This document shows, in pieces, positions 1 through 6,500 of a stretch of 9,177 bases of DNA. Source of the DNA: UBA1367 sp040268355. GTDB taxonomy: Bacteria > Actinomycetota > Coriobacteriia > Coriobacteriales > Atopobiaceae. The translations under genes and the position numbers were made by a program. The notes below the pieces were generated by a model. The model saw nothing but the letters and a program-made list of their open reading frames with translations, did no database searches and was not told where the DNA came from. The DNA lies in assembly GCA_040268355.1 (NCBI GenBank), contig JAWRIT010000127.1:1-9177 (forward strand). The letters are read 5' to 3'. Position 1 is the first letter of the stretch; each line of letters starts with the position of its first letter.

Positions 1-24
1 GACCCCGCTTTTCATGCCTGGATG

Positions 25-63
25 ACGTGGCGTCGCAGCGCCAACGAACTTAACGTGGCGTCG
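25..63 (-). repeat. 11-bp direct repeat downstream of pheT
   Basis: ACGTGGCGTCG occurs at 25-35 and 53-63. Between the copies CGCCA (40-44) can pair with the TGGCG in either repeat, giving two mutually exclusive hairpins just after the pheT stop. No U-tract is seen on the minus strand, so this is not a clear terminator. Confidence 0.6.
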
Positions 64-69
64 AGGAAC

Positions 70-2529
70 CTATGAACGGATCTCGCCGCCGGTGCTCTTC
101 ATGACCTTGGTCACCAGCTTGGCGTGCGCCTTCTCGACCTCCTCAGATGTGAGGGTGCGCTCGTCAGCACGGTAGGTGAGCGAGAAGGCCATGGACTTCT
201 TGCCTTCGCCCACGCGTTTCGGATCACGATATACGTCAAAGAGACGCACATCCTTGAGCAGCTTGCCGCCCGCGCTGCTGATGCGCTGCACGAGCATCTC
301 ATAGGTGACCGCCTCGTCCACCACGATGGCCAGATCGACATCGACGCCTGGCAGCGTGGGAACGTTCTGGTAGGGAAGCTGCTTGGTCGCCAGTTGCTGA
401 AGCGTGTCAACCGACAGCTCGAAGGCGACCACGTCGTCGCTCACGCCAAAGCGCTCGAGGGCGCTCGGATGGATGTTGCCCACCCATCCCAAGGAGCGGT
501 TGGCGGCGATGACCTCCGCCGCACGACCCGGCTGCAGCCAGCCGTGACGCTCGGCGTCGGCGGGCTTGTACGTCACCTTGGTGATGCGCAGGGCTGCAAG
601 CAGCTGTTCCACCACGCCTTTGGCATCAAAGAAGTCGAGCTTGGGATACTTGATGTTCCAGCCGTCATCGTCCCAGCGGCCACTGAGCACGCCGGCCACA
701 TACGTCGGCTCCTTGGGCAGGCTCTTGTTCTTGCGACCATAGAGCACACGGCCGATCTCGTAGAGGTGAACGTTTGCCACGCCATGATCCTTGTTGTAGG
801 CGACGGCACGCAGCAGACCGGGAATGAGATCCCGCCGCATCTCTGACTGATCGGTCACGAGCGGACGGATGATCTTGACCGGCACGCCCTTGCCCTCGTC
901 GGGCATGCCCAGCTGCCCCAGGTCCCGCGGGTCGGCGAAGCAGTAGGTGCTCGTCTCGCAGAGCCCGCAGGCGCGCAGCGTCGCCCCAATGGTACGCAGT
1001 CGCAGCTGGTCGGGCGTCAGACCCCCCGCGTGGTTGCGGGCGGCGGGCAGGGTCGGCTCGATGTCGCCCTCGCCATAGAGACGGATGACCTCCTCGATGA
1101 GGTCGATCTCACGCGTAAGGTCGGGACGGTTCGTGGGGGCGGTGACCTCCCAGCTTCCCTCGCTCGCACGAACGATCGAGCATCCCAGTCGTTCGAGACG
1201 CCTCGCCATGAAGTCATCGGTCAGCGGCGCTCCGGCAATGAGGCGGGCGCGTTCGGGGCGAAAGGCCATCTGCGGCGCGCTTGCCGGAGCAGGATAGACG
1301 TCCACCATGCCCGCGCAGACCGTGGCCCCGCAGCAGCTCTCGAACAAGGCCGCCGCAATATCGGAGACGGACGCGCAGCCGTTGGGGTCGACCACACGCT
1401 CATAGCGCATGGACGCCTCGCTCATCAGATCGAGCGCGCGGCTCGTGCGGGAGACGTTGCCCGCGTCGAAAGCGGCGCTCTCGAGCAGAACGTCGACGGT
1501 GGTCTCATCGATCTCGGAGTCAAGCCCCCCCATGACGCCCGCAAGGGCCACGGCACGGTCATATCCATCGGAGATGACGGTGTTGTCGGCCGAGAGCGTA
1601 CGCTCCTGCCCATCGAGGGTCGTCAGACGCTCGCCCTCGCGCGCCGCACGCACCACAACGTGCCGCTTGCCGTTCGCTTCGCTCAGCTTGCCCAGATCAA
1701 AGGCATGCAGCGGCTGACCCGTCAGAAACATGACGTAGTTGGTCACATCCACCACGTTGTTGATGGTGCGAGCACCGGCGGCCATGACGCGCTTGGCCAG
1801 CCACTCAGGGCTGGGTCCGATCTTAACCCCGCGCACGACACGTGCCGTGTAGCGCGGGCAGAGCGCGGGATCGTCGATGGTCACATCGACCAGCTCGGCG
1901 GTCGGAACGCCCTCCTCGCGCTGGATGTTGGGCAGATCGATGTGGGTGTCCTCATCGAGCATGGCTGACACCTCGACGGCCACGCCACACATGGAGAGGC
2001 AGTCGGGGCGGTTCGGGGTCATCTCGCAGTCGATCACCGTGTCGGAGAGGCCGCGCCACTCGGCGAAGTCGACGCCCACTGGCGCGTCTGCAGGCAGCAC
2101 GATGATGCCCGAATGATCATCACCCAGACCCAGCTCGCGCGTGGAGCAGCACATGCCGCAGGACTCCACCCCCCGCAGTTTAGTCTGCTTGATGGCAAAG
2201 CCACCTGGAAGTACGGCTCCCACCATAGCTACGACGACCTTGTCACCCTGTTCGAAGTTCTGGGCGCCACAGACGATCTGCAAGGGGGCTGGCCTGCCGT
2301 CAGCGTCGACGTTCTTGTCCCCTACACTCACGGCGAGCTTCCAGAGGTGGTCCGAGTCGGGATGTGGCTCCTTGATGGTGATCTGGCCGGTCACGACATG
2401 GTCGAGGTCGGCCCCCAACCGGTCGATGGCCTCCACCTCGGTGCCCGTACGCACGAACTCCGCCACCAGATCCTGGGGATCGCCTGGTAGGTCCACCATT
2501 TCCTTGAGCCATTCATATGAGACGCGCAT
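70..2529 (-). CDS. pheT: Phenylalanine--tRNA ligase beta subunit
   Basis: The beta subunit of the (alpha-beta)2 PheRS binds tRNA-Phe and edits misacylated Tyr-tRNA-Phe in the cytoplasm. The 819-residue product has a usual length and the full bacterial domain order. An N-terminal core precedes an OB-fold tRNA-binding domain at about 45-155 (IVCGAQNF near 85, LRGVESCGMCCSTRELGL near 118-135). Then come B3/B4 at about 225-395 (NVVDVTNYVM near 258), B5 at about 422-495 (PTNRPDLTREIDLIEEVIRLYG near 465), a catalytic-like fold at about 500-715, and a C-terminal FDX-ACB anticodon-binding domain at about 722-818. The open frame extends 99 codons further upstream, but MRVSYEWLKE is the conserved family start and AAAGGTG lies 8 nt before its ATG. 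The gene follows pheS by 86 nt and almost certainly shares its T-box control. The usual FPAVRRDLA motif opening the FDX-ACB domain reads LPGVDVDLA here. Confidence 0.97.
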   Translation of the reverse strand: MRVSYEWLKEMVDLPGDPQDLVAEFVRTGTEVEAIDRLGADLDHVVTGQITIKEPHPDSDHLWKLAVSVGDKNVDADGRPAPLQIVCGAQNFEQGDKVVVAMVGAVLPGGFAIKQTKLRGVESCGMCCSTRELGLGDDHSGIIVLPADAPVGVDFAEWRGLSDTVIDCEMTPNRPDCLSMCGVAVEVSAMLDEDTHIDLPNIQREEGVPTAELVDVTIDDPALCPRYTARVVRGVKIGPSPEWLAKRVMAAGARTINNVVDVTNYVMFLTGQPLHAFDLGKLSEANGKRHVVVRAAREGERLTTLDGQERTLSADNTVISDGYDRAVALAGVMGGLDSEIDETTVDVLLESAAFDAGNVSRTSRALDLMSEASMRYERVVDPNGCASVSDIAAALFESCCGATVCAGMVDVYPAPASAPQMAFRPERARLIAGAPLTDDFMARRLERLGCSIVRASEGSWEVTAPTNRPDLTREIDLIEEVIRLYGEGDIEPTLPAARNHAGGLTPDQLRLRTIGATLRACGLCETSTYCFADPRDLGQLGMPDEGKGVPVKIIRPLVTDQSEMRRDLIPGLLRAVAYNKDHGVANVHLYEIGRVLYGRKNKSLPKEPTYVAGVLSGRWDDDGWNIKYPKLDFFDAKGVVEQLLAALRITKVTYKPADAERHGWLQPGRAAEVIAANRSLGWVGNIHPSALERFGVSDDVVAFELSVDTLQQLATKQLPYQNVPTLPGVDVDLAIVVDEAVTYEMLVQRISSAGGKLLKDVRLFDVYRDPKRVGEGKKSMAFSLTYRADERTLTSEEVEKAHAKLVTKVMKSTGGEIRS

Positions 2530-2537
2530 GTCGCTTA

Positions 2538-2544
2538 CACCTTT
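2538..2544 (-). promoter_or_regulatory. pheT ribosome binding site
   Basis: AAAGGTG on the minus strand sits 8 nt before the ATG at 2529. It supports the 819-residue start over the longer open frame that runs back through the intercistronic region. Confidence 0.75.
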
Positions 2545-2572
2545 CTGGTACGCGTTGAGATTGGTCGAGGGT

Positions 2573-2599
2573 GGGGCCGCGGGTGCGCCCTCCGGCCCC
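2573..2599 (-). other. Intercistronic stem-loop between pheS and pheT
   Basis: On the minus strand GGGGCCG pairs with CGGCCCC (7 bp), and inside it GGG pairs with CCC around a CGCA loop. It lies 17 nt after the pheS stop. There is no U-tract, so it is unlikely to terminate transcription. It may protect or process the mRNA, or it may simply be GC-rich spacer. Confidence 0.5.
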
Positions 2600-2615
2600 G
2601 TACGCGATTCAGCCG

Positions 2616-3683
2616 CTAGAACTGCCGAAGGAAGCGCATGTCGCCTTCCATGAGCATGCGCAGGTCGGGCAGGTCGTAGCGCAGGGCCGCCACACGCTCC
2701 ACACCGATGCCGAAGGCGAAGCCGGTGTAGCGCTCGCTGTCGATGCCGCAGTTCTCCAGCACGTTGGGATCCACCATGCCGCAGCCCAAGATCTCCAGCC
2801 AGCCCGTGTTCTTGCAGAAGCGACAACCCTCGCCGTGGCAGACGCCACAGGAGACGTCGACCTCGCAGCTAGGCTCGGTGAACGGGAAGAAGTGCGGGCG
2901 ATAGCGCGTGGCACGATCCTTGCCAAAGATCTCGCGGGTGAAGTAGTCGAGCGTGCCCTTGAGATCACCAAAGGTGATGCCCTCGTCCACCACGAGGCCC
3001 TCCACCTGGTTGAACTGCGGCAGGTGGTTGGCGTCGGCCGTGTCGGGGCGAAAGACCGTGCCAGGGCAGATCATATAGATGGGCGGTTTTCTCTGCTCCA
3101 TGTAGTGCACCTGCATACCTGAGGTCTGCGTACGCAACAGCACGTCCGAATCCCCAAGGATCAGGGGCTCCTTACCCTCCGGAGCGTTGTCCACCACGTA
3201 GAAGGAGTCGCGGGCAGAGCGGCTCGGGTGGTCGGCGGGAGCGTTCAAGGCGGTGAAGTTGTACCACGTGGTCTCGACATAGGGACCGTCCGCCACGATG
3301 TAGCCGAGACCGCAGAAGATGTCCTCGATCTCCTCGCGAATCTGAGTGATGAGGTGCTGGGTGCCGAGTGACAGCGAACGGCCAGGCAGCGTGACATCGG
3401 CCGCCTCGGCAGCCATCCGCTGGGCGAGCAGCTCGCGCCCAAGCTCAAGCCTCCGCTGCTTGAGGGCGCTCTCGACGTTCGCGCGCACGGTGTTGGCAAG
3501 CTGCCCCATGGCCGGCCGCTCCTCGGGCGCGATCTTGCCCATCATGCGCATGAGCGCAGTGAGCTGGCCCTTCTTGCCCAGGGCCTTGATGCGCAGGTTC
3601 TCGAGCGCCTTCATGTCCTGGACCTTCGCGATCTCCTGCTGCACCTGTGCCTCAATGGCCTTGAGATCGTCGGATAGTGCCAT
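2616..3683 (-). CDS. pheS: Phenylalanine--tRNA ligase alpha subunit
   Basis: The catalytic alpha subunit of PheRS is a class II aminoacyl-tRNA synthetase that activates Phe and transfers it to tRNA-Phe. The 355-residue product has an N-terminal coiled coil at about 1-95 and a catalytic domain at about 100-355. Visible signatures are RTQTSGMQ at 184-191 (E. coli-like QTSG rather than HTSP), motif 2 FRPDTADANHLPQFNQVEG at 211-229, FTEPSCEVDV at 268-277, and GFAFGIGVER at 321-330. Ala323 in the last motif corresponds to the Phe-pocket residue known as A294 in E. coli. Four cysteines (279, 282, 287, 290) form a CxxC-x4-CxxC pattern seen in many PheS proteins of Gram-positives. The frame could begin 23 codons earlier, but that extension is encoded inside the terminator hairpin. 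The chosen ATG has GAAAGGGGAG 5 nt upstream. It is the first gene after the T-box leader and is followed by pheT. Confidence 0.98.
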   Translation of the reverse strand: MALSDDLKAIEAQVQQEIAKVQDMKALENLRIKALGKKGQLTALMRMMGKIAPEERPAMGQLANTVRANVESALKQRRLELGRELLAQRMAAEAADVTLPGRSLSLGTQHLITQIREEIEDIFCGLGYIVADGPYVETTWYNFTALNAPADHPSRSARDSFYVVDNAPEGKEPLILGDSDVLLRTQTSGMQVHYMEQRKPPIYMICPGTVFRPDTADANHLPQFNQVEGLVVDEGITFGDLKGTLDYFTREIFGKDRATRYRPHFFPFTEPSCEVDVSCGVCHGEGCRFCKNTGWLEILGCGMVDPNVLENCGIDSERYTGFAFGIGVERVAALRYDLPDLRMLMEGDMRFLRQF

Positions 3684-3688
3684 GCGAA

Positions 3689-3698
3689 CTCCCCTTTC
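3689..3698 (-). promoter_or_regulatory. pheS ribosome binding site
   Basis: GAAAGGGGAG on the minus strand ends 5 nt before the pheS ATG and directly abuts the U-tract of the leader terminator. Read-through is therefore needed to produce this Shine-Dalgarno sequence. Confidence 0.85.
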
Positions 3699-3734
3699 AA
3701 AAAAACCGCCCCTGTGCCGTAAGCACAAGGACGG
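3699..3734 (-). terminator. Intrinsic terminator of the pheS T-box leader
   Basis: On the minus strand CCGUCCUUGUGC (3734-3723) pairs over 12 bp, with three G-U pairs, to GCACAGGGGCGG (3717-3706) around a five-base loop, followed by seven U (3705-3699). It is a textbook intrinsic terminator. Its 5' arm begins with CCGUCCUU, the same bases that close the antiterminator, so the two helices cannot coexist. Confidence 0.95.
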
Positions 3735-3755
3735 AAGTCTCCGCGGTACCACCTT
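3727..3755 (-). promoter_or_regulatory. T-box antiterminator element
   Basis: The conserved T-box AAGGTGGTACCGCGG occupies 3755-3741 on the minus strand. AAGG pairs with CCUU (3730-3727) and GCGG with CCGU (3734-3731), leaving the UGGUACC bulge. UGGU is complementary to a tRNA 3' end of ACCA, matching the A discriminator base expected of tRNA-Phe. Confidence 0.93.
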
Positions 3756-3973
3756 GTTTGACGTGCGCGTTGTCTCTCGCGAGCGTCCACTCGTTGAGCC
3801 CCGTGCCGTGGGGCCGACGGCTTGCCTACTGACAGGAGCGTCCTGCGTTCAGTTCGCGGCTGGTGGAGTGAACTCCTGATCTCTGGATCCGTGAACGCCT
3901 CTCAGCCAGTGGGCGTTCTCTCTGTCCGCATCCAACGCGAGTGCAGGACCTCTCCGTCATCGCCTAAGTGGTG

Positions 3974-4004
3974 ATGGTAGCACAGTCTTGCCTGCATGGG
4001 TCCA
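3974..4004 (-). promoter_or_regulatory. Candidate promoter of pheST leader
   Basis: On the minus strand an extended -10 TGCTACCAT (hexamer TACCAT at 3979-3974) is preceded at 19 bp by TGGACC (4004-3999). A start about 7 nt downstream, near 3967, would begin the transcript at the foot of T-box stem I, which is what makes this assignment attractive. The -35 is only a fair match. Confidence 0.6.
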
Positions 4005-4061
4005 GCATTGAGCAAGACGCGCACGGTCACCCCATCAGCTGTGCGAGCAAGGCCAAACGGA

Positions 4062-5111
4062 CTACTCCTCCAAGCCGAATTCTGTGAGCAGGCGAGCGAA
4101 GACCGCTTCATCCCGCAAGGCTTCGACGAGTTCGCTCGCGCGACCCTGCTCATCGAGCGCTTCGGCGAGTCGGGCGAACAGCTGTCGCTCCTCTGCCTTC
4201 CCCCGTTCGAGACCTTGCTTGACACCCTGTTCGATACCTTGTTCGATACCTTGCTTGAGTCCTTGCTCGATGCCTTGTTCGATCCCTCGCTCGAACACGC
4301 CCTTGCTCAAGTTCATTACCTCATCCACCTCTCCGGCGAGCTGCTCGTGCATGGGTATGCCGAACTCGTCTTCGATGACTGCTTTGCGCACCTCCATGCC
4401 TTGCTCGGAAGCGATCAGCATTCCCAGGAGACGCAGGATGCCATCCCCACGTTCCTGCCGGTCGCCATCCGGACAGACGAGAACGATCTCAAGCAGATCA
4501 TACTCCCTCTGATGCGCCATGGCCTTTCCCACCACCTGTTCTTCGGCCATCGCGTAGCGGGTGACAGTATTGCGGAAGCGCGCTGGAGGGTTCGGGCAGA
4601 TCCAAATCGAACAGACCTTGCGCAGACGTTCGTAGTGCGCGTTGGTGAACGTTCGGCCGTACTGCGAGGAAAGAAGCCGTGCGCAGTAGTAGGTCGCACG
4701 TTGCAGCAACGAATACCCGGGATAGAAGTCGTTCTGAGCTTCTATGTTCACAATCATCGACACCTGTTCGTCTGAGCCTGGCACCAACGCTTGAAAGCGA
4801 ATGTCAAACCAGACGGTCCCCTCAGCGATGCTCGTGTCCTCTGTGGGTAGTCCCGTAATTCGCGGCGCCGCCGCACCATCAGCATGGAGGGCAACCACCC
4901 CGATCTCTGGATCGCCCTCTATGAGCGAGTCGGCGATCTCCTGCGGGTTGACCTGGGAGAACTCCTCTAGACACTCATGCAGAATCCAGCCTAGAATGAT
5001 CTTCTCCGAGAGCAGGCGCTTGCAAGCGCGGTCATATCGATCGCGCCGGGCGCGCGCATCGCTTGCGTCGAGGCCAGCAGAGACACTTGTCTGTCGATAT
5101 GGTTCTCCCAC
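4062..5111 (-). CDS. Rpn family PD-(D/E)XK nuclease / putative transposase
   Basis: This protein resembles the Rpn/PDDEXK 'recombination-promoting nuclease / putative transposase' family. Characterised E. coli Rpn members are DNA endonucleases that promote RecA-independent recombination; nothing in the window shows that this one transposes. The 349-residue product starts at GTG, with AAAGGAAG 6 nt upstream. The N-terminal helix (about 23-50) leads into a PD-(D/E)XK core with the family's E-x-Q variant: candidate catalytic residues are Asp103 (WFDIRFQA) and Glu124/Gln126 (VNIEAQND). Residues 276-304 are a run of four-residue units of the form G-(I/L/V)-(E/K)-(Q/R), followed by a charged helical tail to 349; such tails are common in this family. 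It stands alone, with no recognisable terminal inverted repeats or second transposition gene. It ends 58 nt before the -35 of the pheS promoter, with no evident terminator between. Confidence 0.82.
   Translation of the reverse strand: MGEPYRQTSVSAGLDASDARARRDRYDRACKRLLSEKIILGWILHECLEEFSQVNPQEIADSLIEGDPEIGVVALHADGAAAPRITGLPTEDTSIAEGTVWFDIRFQALVPGSDEQVSMIVNIEAQNDFYPGYSLLQRATYYCARLLSSQYGRTFTNAHYERLRKVCSIWICPNPPARFRNTVTRYAMAEEQVVGKAMAHQREYDLLEIVLVCPDGDRQERGDGILRLLGMLIASEQGMEVRKAVIEDEFGIPMHEQLAGEVDEVMNLSKGVFERGIEQGIEQGLKQGIEQGIEQGVKQGLERGKAEERQLFARLAEALDEQGRASELVEALRDEAVFARLLTEFGLEE
4200..4289 (-). repeat. Tandem 12-bp repeats inside the Rpn-type gene
   Basis: About seven imperfect 12-bp units encode GIEQ, GIEQ, GLKQ, GIEQ, GIEQ, GVKQ and GLER in succession, with FERG just before. 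On the plus strand they appear as recurring ttgttcgatacc-like blocks. Because the unit is a multiple of three, gain or loss of units would keep the frame and change only the length of the C-terminal linker. Confidence 0.9.
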
Positions 5112-5237
5112 AGTCGTCTTCCTTTCCCATCAGTGAGGACACCTTGCACCGGCGATCGGGCGGTGCTCGAATCTTGTGTGGATGCAACAAGCGAAAAAGG
5201 AAATGAGCCTACGGCCACGGCATAATGCGCCCCCTTT

Positions 5238-5275
5238 GTTCTCGCAGGAATATGTGCCAGTCCCCTTACGAGAAC
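5238..5275 (-). other. 7-bp stem-loop in leader of Rpn-type gene
   Basis: GTTCTCG (5238-5244) and CGAGAAC (5269-5275) form a perfect 7-bp inverted repeat enclosing 24 bases, with a further AGG/CCT pairing possible inside (5246-5248 with 5264-5266). It would fold in a transcript from either strand. It lies mid-leader and has no U-tract, so it is not an ordinary terminator. Confidence 0.6.
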
Positions 5276-5394
5276 GCCTTCAGCCTGAGGCTCCCTGAGC
5301 GCACTCTCTCAATGTCTCGCCCTACAGCCGAGCCGGCACAAGGCCGTCCACTGTCTCCTGGGCATGCCCTGCGTCAGCTGTTGGGCACGAGAGG

Positions 5395-5423
5395 ATAGTA
5401 TATCAAGAGTAGTTACGTGTCAA
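5395..5423 (-). promoter_or_regulatory. Strong sigma-70-type promoter, reads toward Rpn-type gene
   Basis: On the minus strand TTGACA (5423-5418) is a perfect -35. A 17-bp spacer separates it from TACTAT (5400-5395), and the overlapping TATACT offers an alternative -10 at 15 bp. An A-rich stretch, GAAAAAAGCAAACA (about 5443-5430), lies just upstream of the -35 and resembles an UP element. The start would be near 5388, leaving about 275 nt before the GTG of the Rpn-type gene. This is the best promoter match in the window. Confidence 0.8.
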
Positions 5424-5549
5424 GAACATGTGTTTGCTTTTTTCGTACGCTGGTGTGGCACCCATCATCGCTACGGGGCGCAGCTCCGTCCCCCGCGCAT
5501 GACACCCGTGCAGATCGGCTCGCCGGACCACCGGGGCCAGGCCACTGGG

Positions 5550-6374
5550 TCACTGGCAGAAGGGCCACTCCCCCGCAGCGAGGGCTTCGAGCGCGTCGGC
5601 CACCGCCTCATCGTCGCACGACCCGATGTGCCAGCGTGCGGCCGCAGCGGCCTCCGCACTCGCGTTGGCGACGGCGACCGAGTTGGGCACATGCGCCAGC
5701 ATCTCGAGGTCGTTGCCCGAATCCCCGAAGACGACCACCTGGTCCAAGCAAATGCCGAGCGCCTCGCAGAGAATGTCGATGCCCGTCGCCTTGCTGTAAC
5801 CAGGCGGCAGCAGGTTGAGAAAGCCTGCCAACGGGATGTTGAAGTCGAGCTCGGGAACCTCTTTGGTGAGCAGGTCGTGGAGCTGTCTTGTGGCAGCGAG
5901 GTCCCCGTTGACAAAGACGTTCATCTTGACCACGGGGTAGTAGGGAATGGCCGTCACCGGAAGTGCCGCGTCGGCGTAGAGAGGAAACTCGGCTTCGAGA
6001 TCCTCGCGCGAGCCCTCCACGAGAAGCGGTGCGCCCGCCTGGTCGAAGACGATCGCGCCCGTGCGAGGAAGTCCGCGCAGCACCTGCGTCACATGCACCA
6101 TGGCATCGCGATCAAGGTACTGCTCGTGGATGAGCCGCCCGTCCAGATGCACCTGCATGCCGTTGGTCCCCAGCGCCGTGGCCACACACGCCTCGTCTCC
6201 ACCGAAGGCCGGCACCACATACGAGATGCCACGACCGCTCGCCGGCCCCACGCGCATGCCCGCCCCCATGGCCGCATGCATGGCGCAGCGCATGCGCTCG
6301 GACACCTGAGCGCGCCCCCTGGGCAGGATGGTTCCATCGATATCGGTCAGGACCAGTTTGATGTCGTGAGCCAC
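5550..6374 (-). CDS. Cof-type HAD-IIB family phosphatase
   Basis: This is a cytoplasmic haloacid dehalogenase-superfamily phosphatase of the Cof/YidA type. Relatives hydrolyse sugar phosphates, nucleotides or vitamin B6 phosphates; the substrate here cannot be told from sequence. The 274-residue product has all four HAD motifs: DIDGT with nucleophile Asp11 and acid Asp13, Ser46 in GPASGRG (usually T-G-R), Lys195 in PGYSKATGI, and GDSGND with Asp218 and Asp222. The type IIB cap lies between motifs II and III, at about 80-190. The start is GTG, with GAGGAGGGAG 8 nt upstream. It is divergent from the small membrane protein gene, and a second, differently diverged HAD of the same type lies about 550 bp away on the plus strand. 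It sits upstream of the Rpn-type gene on the same strand but is separated from it by a promoter, so the two are unlikely to be one operon. Confidence 0.93.
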   Translation of the reverse strand: MAHDIKLVLTDIDGTILPRGRAQVSERMRCAMHAAMGAGMRVGPASGRGISYVVPAFGGDEACVATALGTNGMQVHLDGRLIHEQYLDRDAMVHVTQVLRGLPRTGAIVFDQAGAPLLVEGSREDLEAEFPLYADAALPVTAIPYYPVVKMNVFVNGDLAATRQLHDLLTKEVPELDFNIPLAGFLNLLPPGYSKATGIDILCEALGICLDQVVVFGDSGNDLEMLAHVPNSVAVANASAEAAAAARWHIGSCDDEAVADALEALAAGEWPFCQ

Positions 6375-6416
6375 AGGCGCAACTCCCTCCTCAGTGCCGC
6401 GGATGCCAGAAACCCT

Positions 6417-6422
6417 ATTCTA
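6417..6422 (-). promoter_or_regulatory. Candidate -10 box for the minus-strand HAD gene
   Basis: TAGAAT on the minus strand matches the -10 consensus at five of six positions and would give a short leader of about 35 nt before the GTG at 6374. No good -35 is seen at 16-18 bp (CAGCCC at 17), so this is tentative. Confidence 0.4.
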
Positions 6423-6500
6423 GTGGAGCGAGCGGGATGGGCTGGCCGCCCCACAAAACAGGGGGGTTCGGCACGAGCGGCGGCAGGCACCTTCCCGCCA

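Larger units (their letters stand above)
3699..3967 (-). ncRNA. T-box riboswitch leader with Phe (UUC) specifier
   Basis: A class I (transcriptional) T-box leader senses the charging state of tRNA-Phe and controls pheST. Stem I can be traced on the minus strand. Its base is GGC/GCC (3964-3962 with 3860-3858), and a K-turn-like GATGA lies at 3961-3957. The lower helix GGAG/CTCC joins 3955-3952 with 3868-3865. The specifier-loop strand AGTTCA has codon TTC at 3872-3870 followed by A. The upper helix TCCTG/CAGGA joins 3948-3944 with 3878-3874, and TGGAT/ATCCA joins 3934-3930 with 3888-3884. The AGAGAG motif is at 3923-3918, and the apical helix AACGCC/GGCGTT joins 3917-3912 with 3899-3894. Two hairpins follow (CAGGAGCGCTCCTG at about 3845-3832 and GCCGT/ACGGC near 3821-3805), then the antiterminator and terminator. 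UUC is read by the GAA anticodon of tRNA-Phe. The 5' end is estimated from the -10 box. Confidence 0.95.
5112..5549. other. 438-base non-coding region between Rpn-type and HAD genes
   Basis: No convincing gene is present on either strand. The region holds the promoter at 5395-5423, and a leader reading to the GTG at 5111. Inverted repeats in the leader include GGGCATGCCC (5360-5369), AGCC/GGCT around a 3-base loop (5282-5292), and GTTCTCG/CGAGAAC (5238-5275). The part beside the HAD stop (5451-5549) is GC-rich, and no stem followed by a U-tract was found there on the minus strand, so termination of the HAD transcript is unexplained. Confidence 0.7.

Noticed and set aside
124..846. Long plus-strand open frame opposite pheT
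   Set aside because: It is a shadow of the high-GC pheT codons. The same holds for the frame at 1030-1968. Neither has family resemblance or a plausible start signal.
2530..2826. N-terminal 99-codon extension of the pheT frame
   Set aside because: It overlaps the end of pheS in another frame and encodes no PheT-like sequence. MRVSYEWLKE at 2529 is the family start and has its own Shine-Dalgarno.
3684..3752. 23-codon upstream extension of pheS
   Set aside because: It runs through the leader terminator and T-box sequence, while the ATG at 3683 has a strong Shine-Dalgarno.
4200..4289. Possible CRISPR-like array
   Set aside because: The periodicity is 12 bp with no unique spacers and lies inside a coding frame, so it encodes a protein repeat.
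4062..5111. Active insertion sequence
   Set aside because: The family name includes 'transposase', but I found no terminal inverted repeats, target-site duplication or accessory gene around it.
5190..5240. Terminator for a small RNA ending at the U-run near 5198-5194 (minus strand)
   Set aside because: The preceding hairpin is only a few base pairs with a bulge, so it is too weak to call.
5217..5250. CATTAT (minus strand, near 5223-5228) as a second promoter for the Rpn-type gene
   Set aside because: The hexamer 17 bp upstream is TTCCTG, a poor -35, and the promoter at 5395-5423 is far better.
5228..5290. SAM-I or 6S RNA similarity in the Rpn leader (GGGGACTGGC on the minus strand, GCCAGTCCCCT on the plus)
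   Set aside because: Only a short core resembles these RNAs. The remaining S-box core (UGAAACC, GGCAACC) is absent, and I could not draw the 6S-like long closing helix.
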